NCBI GenBank assembly: GCA_965214485.1
Contig: CBDCBW010000018.1
Span: forward strand, 1-64,000
Length of the DNA stretch: 64,000 nt
Reading direction: 5' to 3'
Origin: JANQRZ01 sp965214485
GTDB lineage: Bacteria > Bacteroidota > Rhodothermia > Rhodothermales > JANQRZ01
Within the stretch, counting starts at the first letter, position 1, and each line of letters begins with the position of its first letter. Made by a program: the position numbers and the translations under genes. The notes under the pieces are model-generated. The model ran no database searches. It had not been told where the DNA came from and was given only the letters and a program-made list of their open reading frames with translations. Positions 17,728-25,772 of this stretch are shown here, piece by piece.

Positions 17728-19023
17728 TCAGGTACCGGCCGAGTAGTCGGTGGCGTAGGCGACCTGCTCGTCGGTCAGCGCGTCGATCTCGAGCCCCATC
17801 GTCTCGAGCTTCACGCGCGCGATCTGCTGGTCGAGCTCCTCGGGCAGGTCCATCACCGTGTTCTCCATCTCTTCCCCGGCCTCGTGCTTCTGGATCAGGT
17901 TGAGGTGGGCCTGGAACTGGTTGGCGAAGCTCATGTCCATCACCTCGGAGGGGTGCCCCTCGGCCGCGGCGAGGTTCACGAGCCGGCCGTCGGCGAGGAC
18001 GTAGATCTTGCGGCCGTTGTCGAGGGTGTACTCGCGGTTGTCCTCCCGGATCATCCGGGTGTCCTGCGAGATTTCGGCGAGCTCTTTCAGGTTCAGCTCG
18101 ACGTCGTAGTGCCCGGTGTTGCAGACGATCGCGCCCTCCTTCATGGTGACGAAGTGGTCGCCGCGGATGACGTCCTTCATGCCGGTGGCGGTGACGAAGA
18201 TGTCGCCGACCTTGGCGGCCTCCTCCATCGTCATAACCCGCATCCCGTCGAGCGTCGCCTTGAGCGCGGCCGTCGCCTTGATCTCGGTGACGATGACGTT
18301 CGCGCCCATGCCTTTGGCGCGCATCGCGACGCCGCGCCCGCAGTGACCGTAGCCGGCGACGACGAAGTTCTTGCCGGCGATGAGCACCGAGCTGGCGCGC
18401 AGCACGCCGTCGAGCGTGGACTGCCCGGTGCCGTAGACGTTGTCGAAGTCCCACTTGGTCTCGGCGTCGTTGACGGCGTAGACGGGGTAGAGCAGCTTGC
18501 CGTCGTCGGCCATCGCGCGGAGGCGGTGGACGCCGGTCGTGGTCTCCTCGGAGCCGCCGATGATGTCCTCGGCCTTCTCGGGGAACTGGCTGTGGACGCG
18601 GAAGATGAGGTCGGCCCCGTCGTCGAGCGTCGTGTCGGGGGTCTTGTCGATGGTGCGGTCGATGGACCAATAGAAGCCCTCGGTGTCCTGGCCGTACCAC
18701 GCGTAGATTTCGACGCCGTTGCCGTCGCCCTTCGGCCCGGCGGCGAGGGCGGCGGCGACCTCGTCGTTCGTGCTCAGCGGGTTGCAGCCGCTCCACGCAA
18801 CCTCGGCCCCGCACGCGGCCAACGTTTCGATCAGGACCGCGGTCTCCTTGGTGACGTGGAGGCAGCCGGTGATCTTATAGCCCTCGAAGGGCTTGGTCTT
18901 GGAAAACTCGTCGCGGATGCGCATCAGCACCGGCATCCGGCTCTCGGCCCACTCGATGCGCTTGCGGCCTGCGTCGGCAAGGGAAAGGTCGGCGACTTTG
19001 TAACGCCCTTCTTTGTGGTCCAT
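17728..19023 (-). CDS. ahcY: adenosylhomocysteinase
   Basis: AhcY hydrolyses S-adenosylhomocysteine to adenosine and homocysteine, clearing the product of SAM-dependent methylation. The 431 residues start at ATG 19023 (MDHKEGRYKVADLSLADAGR), chosen because it is preceded by AGGA at good spacing and gives the family N-terminus. Signatures are ITGCLHVTKETAVLIETL, EVAWSGCNPLSTNDE and DETK-region residues in VNDAETKWDFDNVYGTGQS. The NAD loop is VAGYGHCGRGVAMRAKG, then TATGMKDVI, CNTGHYDVE, and the C-terminal DGRLVNLAAAEGHPSEVM. It is co-oriented with metK and the SIMPL gene, so a SAM-cycle transcription unit is likely. Confidence 0.97.
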   Translation of the reverse strand: MDHKEGRYKVADLSLADAGRKRIEWAESRMPVLMRIRDEFSKTKPFEGYKITGCLHVTKETAVLIETLAACGAEVAWSGCNPLSTNDEVAAALAAGPKGDGNGVEIYAWYGQDTEGFYWSIDRTIDKTPDTTLDDGADLIFRVHSQFPEKAEDIIGGSEETTTGVHRLRAMADDGKLLYPVYAVNDAETKWDFDNVYGTGQSTLDGVLRASSVLIAGKNFVVAGYGHCGRGVAMRAKGMGANVIVTEIKATAALKATLDGMRVMTMEEAAKVGDIFVTATGMKDVIRGDHFVTMKEGAIVCNTGHYDVELNLKELAEISQDTRMIREDNREYTLDNGRKIYVLADGRLVNLAAAEGHPSEVMDMSFANQFQAHLNLIQKHEAGEEMENTVMDLPEELDQQIARVKLETMGLEIDALTDEQVAYATDYSAGT

Positions 19024-19142
19024 ATCAGCTTCCTGGGGTTGAGGTTCGGAGTCAGACTCGAAAAAACGCGACGCAAGGCCGCAGGTTCGGGGTTGGCTGC
19101 TTCTTAACGCGGGGGTCGAGCTAAGGCAGGGTCGAGCCACGC

Positions 19143-19847
19143 TCAGTCCACGTCGAACGTCGCGTGGACGGTGACGGTGATCTCCTGCTTGCGGGTCGCG
19201 GTGTTGTGCATCCCGTAGCTGCTGACCTCGGTCGAGTAGGGCTCGGTGATCTGGAAGACGCCCGCCCGCGCCGAGGTCATGTGCCGGGCCTCGGCACCGG
19301 TGATCTCGGCGGCCCGCCCCCGCGCATCCTCGGTGGCACGGGCGAGGAGGCTTCGCTTGAGCCGGTCGAGGTCGGAGTAGAAGTATTCGAGCGACGAGGC
19401 CTGGAGCGACGCCCCGCCGGTCGCGAGCGACGCCGGGTCGAGGGCGAGCGCCTCGATCTCGGTTACGTTGCCGGAGACGACGTAGAGCGACTGCTGGATC
19501 TGGTAGCCGACCGGGGTGCCGTTGTAGCCGTAGGTCGGGTTTGCGCTCGGCGGCTGCACGGTGATGCTGGTGTCGGCGAGACCGAGGCCGCCGAGCTGCG
19601 CACGGAGCGCGCGGACGTCCCCGGCGAGGTCGCGGTAGCCCGCTTGCTGGTCGTCGAGGCCGGTCTGCCGGACGAGCACGAGCCGCCACTTCGCCACGTC
19701 CGCGGTGAACTGCTCGGTCGCGGCCCCGACGGTCTGCACGGTGTCGCCCGTGTCGCGGGCCTGGTAGAAGAAGGCCCCGAAGACGAGCGCCGCCCCGACG
19801 AGACCGAGCGCGAGCACGACGGCGGGCAGGAGGGGCGAGCGCTCCAT
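19143..19847 (-). CDS. SIMPL domain (DUF541) protein, membrane-anchored
   Basis: The 234 residues have one N-terminal membrane segment (LLPAVVLALGLVGAALVFGA) and a periplasmic SIMPL domain: TVQTVGAATEQFTADVAKWR, then SITVQPPSANPTYGYNGTPV, GYQIQQSLYVVSGNV and a closing TRKQEITVTVHATFDVD. The biochemical role of SIMPL proteins is poorly defined. Its ATG shares one base with the metK stop (TGATG), so translation is coupled. A placement between metK and ahcY is unusual and worth comparing across genomes. Confidence 0.85.
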   Translation of the reverse strand: MERSPLLPAVVLALGLVGAALVFGAFFYQARDTGDTVQTVGAATEQFTADVAKWRLVLVRQTGLDDQQAGYRDLAGDVRALRAQLGGLGLADTSITVQPPSANPTYGYNGTPVGYQIQQSLYVVSGNVTEIEALALDPASLATGGASLQASSLEYFYSDLDRLKRSLLARATEDARGRAAEITGAEARHMTSARAGVFQITEPYSTEVSSYGMHNTATRKQEITVTVHATFDVD

Positions 19848-21016
19848 CAGGCGAGCGCTCCGGCGGCTTGCCTGAGCGCGTCCACGCCGTCGAGCTGCTC
19901 CCACGAGACGCCGGAGCGCCCGAAGTGCCCGTAGGCGGCGGTCGGGCGGTAGATCGGGCGGAGCAGGTCGAGCCGCCGGATGAGGGCCTGCGGGCGGAGG
20001 TCGAACGTCTCGCGGACGGCGGCGACGAGGGCTTCGTCCGGAATCGTCCCGGTGCCGTAGGTCGTCACGTCGATGCTCACCGGGTCGGCGACGCCGATGG
20101 CGTAGGCGACCTGCACGAGGACCTCCTCGGCGAGCTCCGCGCCGACGATGTTCTTGGCGACGTGGCGGGCGGCGTAGGCCGCGCTGCGGTCCACCTTCGA
20201 GGGGTCCTTGCCCGAGAACGCGCCGCCGCCGTGGGCTCCCTTGCCGCCGTAGGTGTCGACGATGATCTTGCGCCCGGTCAGGCCCGTGTCCCCGTGCGGC
20301 CCGCCGACCACGAAGCGGCCCGTCGGGTTGACGTGCAGGATGAGGTCGTCGTCGAGCAGCGCCTCGGGGAGGACGGCGGGGAGGACGTGCGCCCGGACGG
20401 CGGCCTCGATCTCGGCAAGCGTCACGTCCTCGTCGTGCTGCGTCGAGAGGACGACGGTGTGGATGCGGCGCACGGTGCGGCGGTCGTCGTCGTACTCGAC
20501 CGTGACCTGGCTCTTGGCGTCGGGCCGGAGGTAGGTCATGATCTCGCCGGCCTTGCGGATGTCGGCGAGTTTCTTGACGAGGCCGTGGGCGCAGACGAGC
20601 GCGAGCGGCATCATCTCGTCGGTCTCGTTCGAGGCGTAGCCGAACATCATCCCCTGGTCGCCCGCGCCCTGGTCGTCGTAGAGGCCGGCGTGCTCGTCGA
20701 CGCCCTGCGCGATGTCGCCGCTCTGCTCGTGGATCGTGACGAGGACTCCGCAGGAGCGGGCGTCGAACTGAAGGCGCGGGTCGGTGTAGCCGATCTCCTC
20801 GATCGTCCGGCGGGCGACCTCCTGGACGTCCACGTAGGTCTCCGAGGTGACCTCCCCCGAGACGACGACGAGGCCGGTCGTGCAGAGCGTCTCGATCGCG
20901 CAGCGGCTGGCGGGGTCGTCGGTGAGGAAGGCGTCGAGGAGGGCGTCGGAAATCTGGTCGGAGACCTTGTCCGGGTGGCCCTCGGAGACGGACTCGGAGG
21001 TGAAGAGGTAGGCCAT
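19847..21016 (-). CDS. metK: S-adenosylmethionine synthase
   Basis: MetK makes SAM from methionine and ATP. The 389 residues begin at ATG 21016 (MAYLFTSESVSEGHPDKVSD). The signature hexapeptide GAGDQGMMFGY, the P-loop-like GGGAFSGKDPSKVDRSAAYA (catalytic Asp and Lys), FVVGGPHGDTGLTGRKIIVD and the C-terminal THFDLRP-like ETFDLRPQALIRRLDL are present. Length is normal. It heads metK-SIMPL-ahcY. TTG-N20-TATTTTCG lies 55 bp upstream. Confidence 0.97.
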   Translation of the reverse strand: MAYLFTSESVSEGHPDKVSDQISDALLDAFLTDDPASRCAIETLCTTGLVVVSGEVTSETYVDVQEVARRTIEEIGYTDPRLQFDARSCGVLVTIHEQSGDIAQGVDEHAGLYDDQGAGDQGMMFGYASNETDEMMPLALVCAHGLVKKLADIRKAGEIMTYLRPDAKSQVTVEYDDDRRTVRRIHTVVLSTQHDEDVTLAEIEAAVRAHVLPAVLPEALLDDDLILHVNPTGRFVVGGPHGDTGLTGRKIIVDTYGGKGAHGGGAFSGKDPSKVDRSAAYAARHVAKNIVGAELAEEVLVQVAYAIGVADPVSIDVTTYGTGTIPDEALVAAVRETFDLRPQALIRRLDLLRPIYRPTAAYGHFGRSGVSWEQLDGVDALRQAAGALA

Positions 21017-21070
21017 ACGCGTCGGGGTCGGGGGCGGGTCGGGGTTGTATCGGAGTTGGTAAAGAGCGGA

Positions 21071-21101
21071 CGAAAATAGCCCATCCCGAGGGCGGCTCCA
21101 A
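21071..21101 (-). promoter_or_regulatory. putative metK promoter
   Basis: On the minus strand TTG (21101-21099) is followed after 20 bp by TATTTTCG (21078-21071), close to the TTG/TAnnTTTG layout. The expected start point leaves a leader of about 50 nt. Confidence 0.45.
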
Positions 21102-21296
21102 CCGGCGGCCTGCAACACGGCGTGCGCCCGTCCCGTTCTAACCGGAACTTCGCAGCGCGCGCGCCGGAGCCGGCCCGGGCGGATTGCTTTCAAATGCGCG
21201 CCACCGTAGCTTTTCCCGTTCTAGCTTTTCCCCGCTCTGCCCCGGCGCAGCCCGGACGCAGCCCCTCCCGCCTTTTCCACCTCACCCTCTCCCAAC

Positions 21297-21539
21297 ATGG
21301 CTGACACCGAAGCCCGCGTCATTTCCATCATCGTCGAGAAGCTCGGCGTCGACGAAAGCGAGATCACCCGCGACGCCTCCTTCCAAGACGACCTCGGCGC
21401 CGACTCCCTCGACACGGTCGAACTCATCATGGAGTTCGAGAAGGAGTTCGACATGACCATCCCCGACGAGGACGCCGAGAAGATCGCCACCGTCGGCAAC
21501 GCGGTGGACTACGTCGAGGCCAACCGCACCACGGCCTGA
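21297..21539 (+). CDS. acpP: acyl carrier protein
   Basis: The 80-residue acidic carrier of growing acyl chains has the phosphopantetheine site DDLGADSLDTVELIM with Ser37. It is four-helical and highly acidic, and it ends NAVDYVEANRTTA. It lies 222 bp upstream of fabF in the conserved acpP-fabF order. Confidence 0.98.
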   Translation: MADTEARVISIIVEKLGVDESEITRDASFQDDLGADSLDTVELIMEFEKEFDMTIPDEDAEKIATVGNAVDYVEANRTTA

Positions 21540-21556
21540 GCCACGGCCCGGCCGAT

Positions 21557-21588
21557 GACGGGCCGGCCCGTCGACGGGCCGGCCCGTC
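21557..21588. repeat. tandem pair of a perfect 16-bp palindrome after acpP
   Basis: GACGGGCCGGCCCGTC occurs twice back to back (21557-21572, 21573-21588), and each copy equals its own reverse complement. The pair can fold as two small hairpins or one 16-bp stem and starts 18 bp after the acpP stop. Confidence 0.95.
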
Positions 21589-21603
21589 GATGGGCCCCAT
21601 CCT

Positions 21604-21684
21604 GCGGGGACGGGAAGAGCGGGTGACGAGCGCCCCGGCGTCCCACGAGGGCGCTGCGCCCTCGCCGCCTCTTCCCGTCCCCGC
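21604..21684 (+). terminator. large hairpin between acpP and fabF (terminator or attenuator)
   Basis: A perfect 16-bp inverted repeat (21604-21619 with 21669-21684) encloses a second 7-bp stem (21647-21653 with 21657-21663) and is followed by CTTTTC. It could reduce readthrough from the highly expressed acpP into fabF. Confidence 0.6.
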
Positions 21685-21761
21685 CTTTTCGACGGAGCAC
21701 CGGCGCGCGAGACCGCCGGAGCCGGTCGCCCGGCCGGTCGCTCCCCACGCCCCCGTTTGCT

Positions 21762-23027
21762 ATGGACCCCTTTCCCCCCGGCCGCCGCGTCGTCGTCACC
21801 GGCCTCGGCGCGCTCACGCCCATCGGCCTCACCGCCGAGACCTTCTGGGACGGCATGATGCGCGGCGAGAGCGGCGCGGCCCCGATCACCTACTTCGACC
21901 CGTCGGAGTTCGCCGCGACCTTCGCCTGCGAGCTCAAGGGCTTCGACGCGGGGGACTACCTCGACCGCAAGGAGGCCCGACGCCTCGACGCGTTCTCGCA
22001 GTACGCCCTCGTCGCCTCGGACCAGGCCCTCGCCGACGCCGGCCTCGACTCGGCGGCGCTCTCCGAGCAGGAGAAGCAGAAGATCGGCGTCGTCTTCGGC
22101 TCCGGGATCGGGGGGATGAAGCTGTTCCAGGACCAGGTGATCGAGTTCCACGAGAACGGCCCGCGCCGCCTCTCGCCGTTCTTCGTCCCGTACATGATCC
22201 TCGACATCGCCCCCGGCCTGATCGCGATGCGTCACGGCTTCCAGGGGCCGAACTACGCCACCGTCAGCGCGTGCGCCACCAGCAACAACGCCATCGGCGA
22301 TGCCTTCATGCTGATCCGCAACGGGATGGCCAACACGGTGGTCTGCGGCGGCACCGAGGCCCCGATCACCCGGATCGGCGTCGGCGGCTTCGCCGCGATG
22401 CGCGCCCTCTCGACGCGCAACGACGAGCCGGCCACCGCCAGCCGCCCGTTCGACGCGACGCGCGACGGGTTCGTGATGGGCGAGGGGGCCGGGGCGCTCG
22501 TGCTCGAAAGCCTCGAGCGCGCCCAGGAGCGCGGCGCGAAGGTCTACGCCGAGCTGACGGGCTTCGGGATGAGCGCCGACGCCTACCACATCTCGGCCCC
22601 GCACCCCGAGGGGGCCGGGGCCCGCCTCGCCATGCGGATGGCCCTCGACACGAGCGGCCTCGCGCCCGAGGACGTGGACTACCTCAACATGCACGGCACC
22701 TCGACCCCGCTCGGCGACGTGGCCGAGACCGAGGCCATCAAGAAGGTCTTCGGCGAGCACGCCTACGCGATGAACCTCTCGTCGACGAAGAGCATGACCG
22801 GCCACCTCCTCGGGGCCGCAGGCGCGATCGAGGCGATTGCGTCGATCTACGCCGTCCAGCACGGACGCATCCCGCCGACGATCAACTTCGAGGTGCCCGA
22901 CGAGCAGTGCGACCTCGACTACACCTTCAACGAGCCGGTCGAGCGCGAGGTCAACGTCGCCGTCTCGAACGCCTTCGGCTTCGGCGGCCACAACACGACA
23001 CTCGTGTTTAAGAAGTTCGAGGCGTGA
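21762..23027 (+). CDS. fabF: beta-ketoacyl-ACP synthase II
   Basis: FabF elongates acyl-ACP with malonyl-ACP in fatty acid synthesis. The 421 residues have the Cys-His-His triad: SACATSNNAIGDAF (Cys171), NMHGTSTPLGD (His311) and STKSMTGHLLGAAGA (His348), plus the final NAFGFGGHNTTLVFKKF. The N-terminus RRVVVTGLGALTPIGLT is standard. It is separated from acpP by a structured gap and is convergent with thrS. Confidence 0.97.
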   Translation: MDPFPPGRRVVVTGLGALTPIGLTAETFWDGMMRGESGAAPITYFDPSEFAATFACELKGFDAGDYLDRKEARRLDAFSQYALVASDQALADAGLDSAALSEQEKQKIGVVFGSGIGGMKLFQDQVIEFHENGPRRLSPFFVPYMILDIAPGLIAMRHGFQGPNYATVSACATSNNAIGDAFMLIRNGMANTVVCGGTEAPITRIGVGGFAAMRALSTRNDEPATASRPFDATRDGFVMGEGAGALVLESLERAQERGAKVYAELTGFGMSADAYHISAPHPEGAGARLAMRMALDTSGLAPEDVDYLNMHGTSTPLGDVAETEAIKKVFGEHAYAMNLSSTKSMTGHLLGAAGAIEAIASIYAVQHGRIPPTINFEVPDEQCDLDYTFNEPVEREVNVAVSNAFGFGGHNTTLVFKKFEA

Positions 23028-23074
23028 ACCCCCCGTCACGCTTGCATCGCGCTACGCGCTCAGGCTACGCGTGA

Positions 23075-23099
23075 CTGTCCCCCTCGACGAGGGGGACAG
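23075..23099. terminator. bidirectional hairpin between fabF and thrS
   Basis: The perfect 11-bp stem CTGTCCCCCTC/GAGGGGGACAG has a 3-nt loop. A wider 10-bp inverted repeat (23028-23037 with 23135-23144) encloses almost the whole gap between the two convergent genes. Confidence 0.65.
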
Positions 23100-23146
23100 C
23101 TTCGTGCCGCAGGGAGCGCAGCGACCGCAAACGAGACGGGGGGTAC

Positions 23147-25147
23147 TCACCGGCCAAGCGCCTCGGCGATCTCCGCTTTGACCTGCTCGGCGAACTCCGC
23201 CGTCGGCACCGCGCCGCGGTCGCCCTCGCCCCGTCGGCGGACGGCGACGGTGCCGGCCTCTTGCTCCTTCGCGCCTACGACGAGCATGTAGGGCGTCTTC
23301 TCGACCTCGGCGTCGCGGATCTTGCGCCCGACCTTCTCGCCCCGGTCGTCGAGCTCGGCGCGGAGGCCGGCGGCCCGGAGCTGATCGAGCACGGCGCGCC
23401 CGTAGCCGTTGAAGGCGTCCGAGACGGGGAGGACTTTAGCCTGCACCGGCGCGAGCCACACCGGGAAGTCGCCGCCGGTGTGCTCGATCATCACGCCGAT
23501 GAACCGCTCCAGGGACCCGAACGGCGCGCGGTGGATCATCACCGGGCGGACGCGCTCGTCGTGCTCGTCGGTGTAGGTCAGGTCGAAACGCTCGGGGAGG
23601 TTGTAGTCCACCTGCACGGTGCCGAGTTGCCACCGCCGCCCGAGGGCGTCGCGGACCATGAAGTCGAGCTTGGGCCCGTAGAAGGCGGCCTCGCCCAGCT
23701 CCTCGACGGTCTCGAGCTCCATCTCTCGGGCGGCCTCGCGGACGGCCGCTTCGGCGGTCTCCCACTGCGCGTCGCTGCCGATGTACTTCTCGGTGTTGCC
23801 CGGGTCGCGGAGCGAGACCTGCGCGGTGAAGTCGGCGAAGTCGAGCGCGCGGAGGACGGTCATCGTGAGGTCGATGGCGTCCTTGAACTCGTCCTTGACC
23901 TGCTCGGGCGTGCAGAAGATGTGGGCGTCGTCGACGGTGAAGCCGCGCACGCGCGTCAGCCCGCCGAGCTCGCCGGACTGCTCGAAGCGGTAGACCTGCC
24001 CGAACTCGGCGAGGCGCACCGGGAGGTCGCGGTACGAGTGCGGGGCGTGGTCGTAGATCTGCGTATGGTGCGGGCAGTTCATCGGCTTCAGGAGGTAGCC
24101 CTCGCGGTCGTCGCCGACGATGCCGTCGTTGGCCTCTTGGGGCCGGAGCACGGGCGCTTCGCCGGGGCTCCGCTCGAACATCGGCGGGAACTGGCTCTCG
24201 GCGTAGTACGGGTAGTGGCCGCTCGTCTTGTACAGGTCGAGCCGCCCGATGTGCGGGGTGACGACGGGCTGGTAGCCGCGCCGGAGCTGCTCGGCTTTGA
24301 GGAAGTCGACGAGGGTCTCGCGGAGGACCGCGCCCTTCGGCAGCCACATCGGCAGGCCGGGGCCGACCTTGTTCGAGAACATGAACAGGCCGAGCTCGCG
24401 CCCGAGCTTGCGGTGGTCGCGCTGCCGGGCGAGCTCGAGCCGCTCGAGGTGCTCCTCGAGGAGGGACTGCTTCGGGAAGCTGACGCCGTAGATGCGGGTG
24501 AGCTGCGGCCTCGTTTCGTCGCCGCGCCAGTACGCCCCGGCGATGGTGAGCAGCTTGGGGTACTTGATCGGCTTGGTGCTCGGGATGTGCGGCCCCCGGC
24601 ACAGGTCCACGAAGCCGCCCTGCTGGTAGAACGTGATCGTCCCATCGGCCAGCTCCTCGATCAGCTCAAGCTTGTAGGCGTCGCCCTTCTCGGTGAAGTA
24701 GGCGAGCGCCTCGGCCTTTGAGACCTCGCGGCGTTGGTAGCGGCTGTCGGCCTTCGCGAGGGCCTTCATCTTGGCCTCGATGGCTTCGAGGTCGTCGGGC
24801 GAGAGCGTGTCGACGTCGGTCCGGCTGAGGTCCACGTCGTAGTAGAAGCCGTTCTCGATCGCCGGGCCGATGCCGAACTGCACGCCGGGGTAGAGCGCTT
24901 CGAGCGCCTCGGCGAGGAGGTGCGCCGAGGAGTGCCAGAAGGTAGACTTGCCCTCGGCGTCGTCCCAGGTCAGGATGCTGACGGTCGCGCCGTCGGGGAG
25001 CGGGCGGCCCAGGTCGCGCACGGCACCGTCGACGGTGACGGCGAGGGCGTTGCGGGCGAGGCCGGAGGAGATGGCCTGGGCGAGGTCGTGGCCGGTGCTC
25101 TCGTCGGGGAGGTCGCGGGCGGAGCCGTCGGGAAGCGTGATCTGCAT
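23147..25147 (-). CDS. thrS: threonine--tRNA ligase
   Basis: ThrRS charges tRNA-Thr. The 666 residues start at ATG 25147 (MQITLPDGSARDLPDESTGH), which begins the N-terminal TGS domain directly; the frame upstream adds a tail unlike the family. The editing domain has HSSAHLLAEAL and a downstream FVDLCRGPHIPSTK with the zinc-like Cys/His. The class II core has LPKGAVLRETLVDFL, LKPMNCPHH with the zinc Cys, RLAEFGQVYRFEQSG (motif 2) and IHRAPFGSLERFIGVMIEH (motif 3). The C-terminal anticodon domain ends the protein. The 5' leader has a 9-bp hairpin that could be a control site. Confidence 0.97.
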   Translation of the reverse strand: MQITLPDGSARDLPDESTGHDLAQAISSGLARNALAVTVDGAVRDLGRPLPDGATVSILTWDDAEGKSTFWHSSAHLLAEALEALYPGVQFGIGPAIENGFYYDVDLSRTDVDTLSPDDLEAIEAKMKALAKADSRYQRREVSKAEALAYFTEKGDAYKLELIEELADGTITFYQQGGFVDLCRGPHIPSTKPIKYPKLLTIAGAYWRGDETRPQLTRIYGVSFPKQSLLEEHLERLELARQRDHRKLGRELGLFMFSNKVGPGLPMWLPKGAVLRETLVDFLKAEQLRRGYQPVVTPHIGRLDLYKTSGHYPYYAESQFPPMFERSPGEAPVLRPQEANDGIVGDDREGYLLKPMNCPHHTQIYDHAPHSYRDLPVRLAEFGQVYRFEQSGELGGLTRVRGFTVDDAHIFCTPEQVKDEFKDAIDLTMTVLRALDFADFTAQVSLRDPGNTEKYIGSDAQWETAEAAVREAAREMELETVEELGEAAFYGPKLDFMVRDALGRRWQLGTVQVDYNLPERFDLTYTDEHDERVRPVMIHRAPFGSLERFIGVMIEHTGGDFPVWLAPVQAKVLPVSDAFNGYGRAVLDQLRAAGLRAELDDRGEKVGRKIRDAEVEKTPYMLVVGAKEQEAGTVAVRRRGEGDRGAVPTAEFAEQVKAEIAEALGR

Positions 25148-25181
25148 GGGAGGCGTAGGCGAGGGAGAAGCCACGATACAC

Positions 25182-25215
25182 GAATAGCGCCCCACCCGAG
25201 GGTGAAGCGCTATTC
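25182..25215 (-). promoter_or_regulatory. hairpin in the thrS leader or promoter region
   Basis: A perfect 9-bp inverted repeat GAATAGCGC/GCGCTATTC (25182-25190 with 25207-25215) lies 35-68 bp upstream of thrS. It could act as an operator or an RNA leader hairpin. No T-box features are visible. Confidence 0.3.
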
Positions 25216-25237
25216 AAATCGGGATTGCCGGGAAGGG

Positions 25238-25257
25238 GTGGGCTCTACTGGAGTCGA
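25238..25257. repeat. att-like copy of the tRNA-Val 3' end (left end of a decayed element)
   Basis: Nineteen of twenty bases match the 3' end of the tRNA-Val gene in direct orientation (27128-27147), including the acceptor stem and the start of the T arm. The remainder of the tRNA is absent. The two copies are 1,890 bp apart and bracket the integrase remnant, a small pseudogene and the DUF4143 ATPase gene. Confidence 0.7.
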
Positions 25258-25409
25258 GTTCCTGCTTCTCCTTGCAACGGTTCACTGCAAAGAGCATCAT
25301 AAGCGGCTATTTGAGGTGATTCGTGGCGACACCGAGGGGCAGCCAAATCCACGGTTTGCTGCACCTGCCTTGTTGTGTTGCTGTGCCCATTGCATCAACC
25401 AACTTCGCC

Positions 25410-25566
25410 ATGTCCACTTCGATCAGGCTCGTCCTGCGCAAGTCCAAGACCCGCGCCGACGGGACTGCTCCAATATACCTCCGCGCCGCTGCCAACCGGA
25501 AGAGTCGGTTCACCTCGACCGGCCTCTACGTCAAGACAAAGCACTGAAACGAGCGCCTCCGCCAGA
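25410..25566 (+). pseudogene. N-terminal remnant of a tyrosine-type integrase
   Basis: The fragment reads MSTSIRLVLRKSKTRADGTA then PIYLRAAANRKSRFTSTGLY and VKTKH. This is the arm-type DNA-binding N-terminus of Bacteroidota tyrosine recombinases. A TGA at 25545-25547 falls where the family has Trp (KxxWN pattern; the next codons read NERLRQ), as expected from a single TGG-to-TGA change. Similarity then stops near 25566; the catalytic domain is lost. It lies just inside the att-like repeat. Confidence 0.75.
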
Positions 25567-25741
25567 CATTCCTGACGAACTGTTCGCTTCGATCCGCGCT
25601 CGCGCAGCTCGGGAATATCCCGGAGACTACCAGATGCGTGGCTAGGTCGAGAAGCGGCAGATTGATGCCTACCGCCGAACCCACTCCCAGGCAGCATCTC
25701 ACGAGCAGTACGAGGTCAAGGAACCTGGCCATAGCGGTTGA
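25559..25741 (+). pseudogene. remnant of a small conserved gene with a YPxDYxM motif
   Basis: In one frame the stretch reads PDIPDELFASIRARAAREYP then GDYQMRG, an in-frame TAG (25643-25645), and continues VEKRQIDAYRRTHSQ to a TGA at 25739-25741. The REYPxDYxMxxxxxxKQxxAY pattern resembles a short conserved protein often seen in Bacteroidota accessory DNA. The TAG replaces a residue in the middle of the motif, so the gene looks dead. No function is known to me. Confidence 0.5.
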
Positions 25742-25772
25742 TATCTAACCACTGTGTGGTTAATTTGCATGG

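Noticed and set aside
19024..19142. Possible SAH riboswitch upstream of ahcY
   Set aside because: The leader lacks the conserved SAH-riboswitch core and convincing long stems; only a normal AGGA before the ATG is seen.
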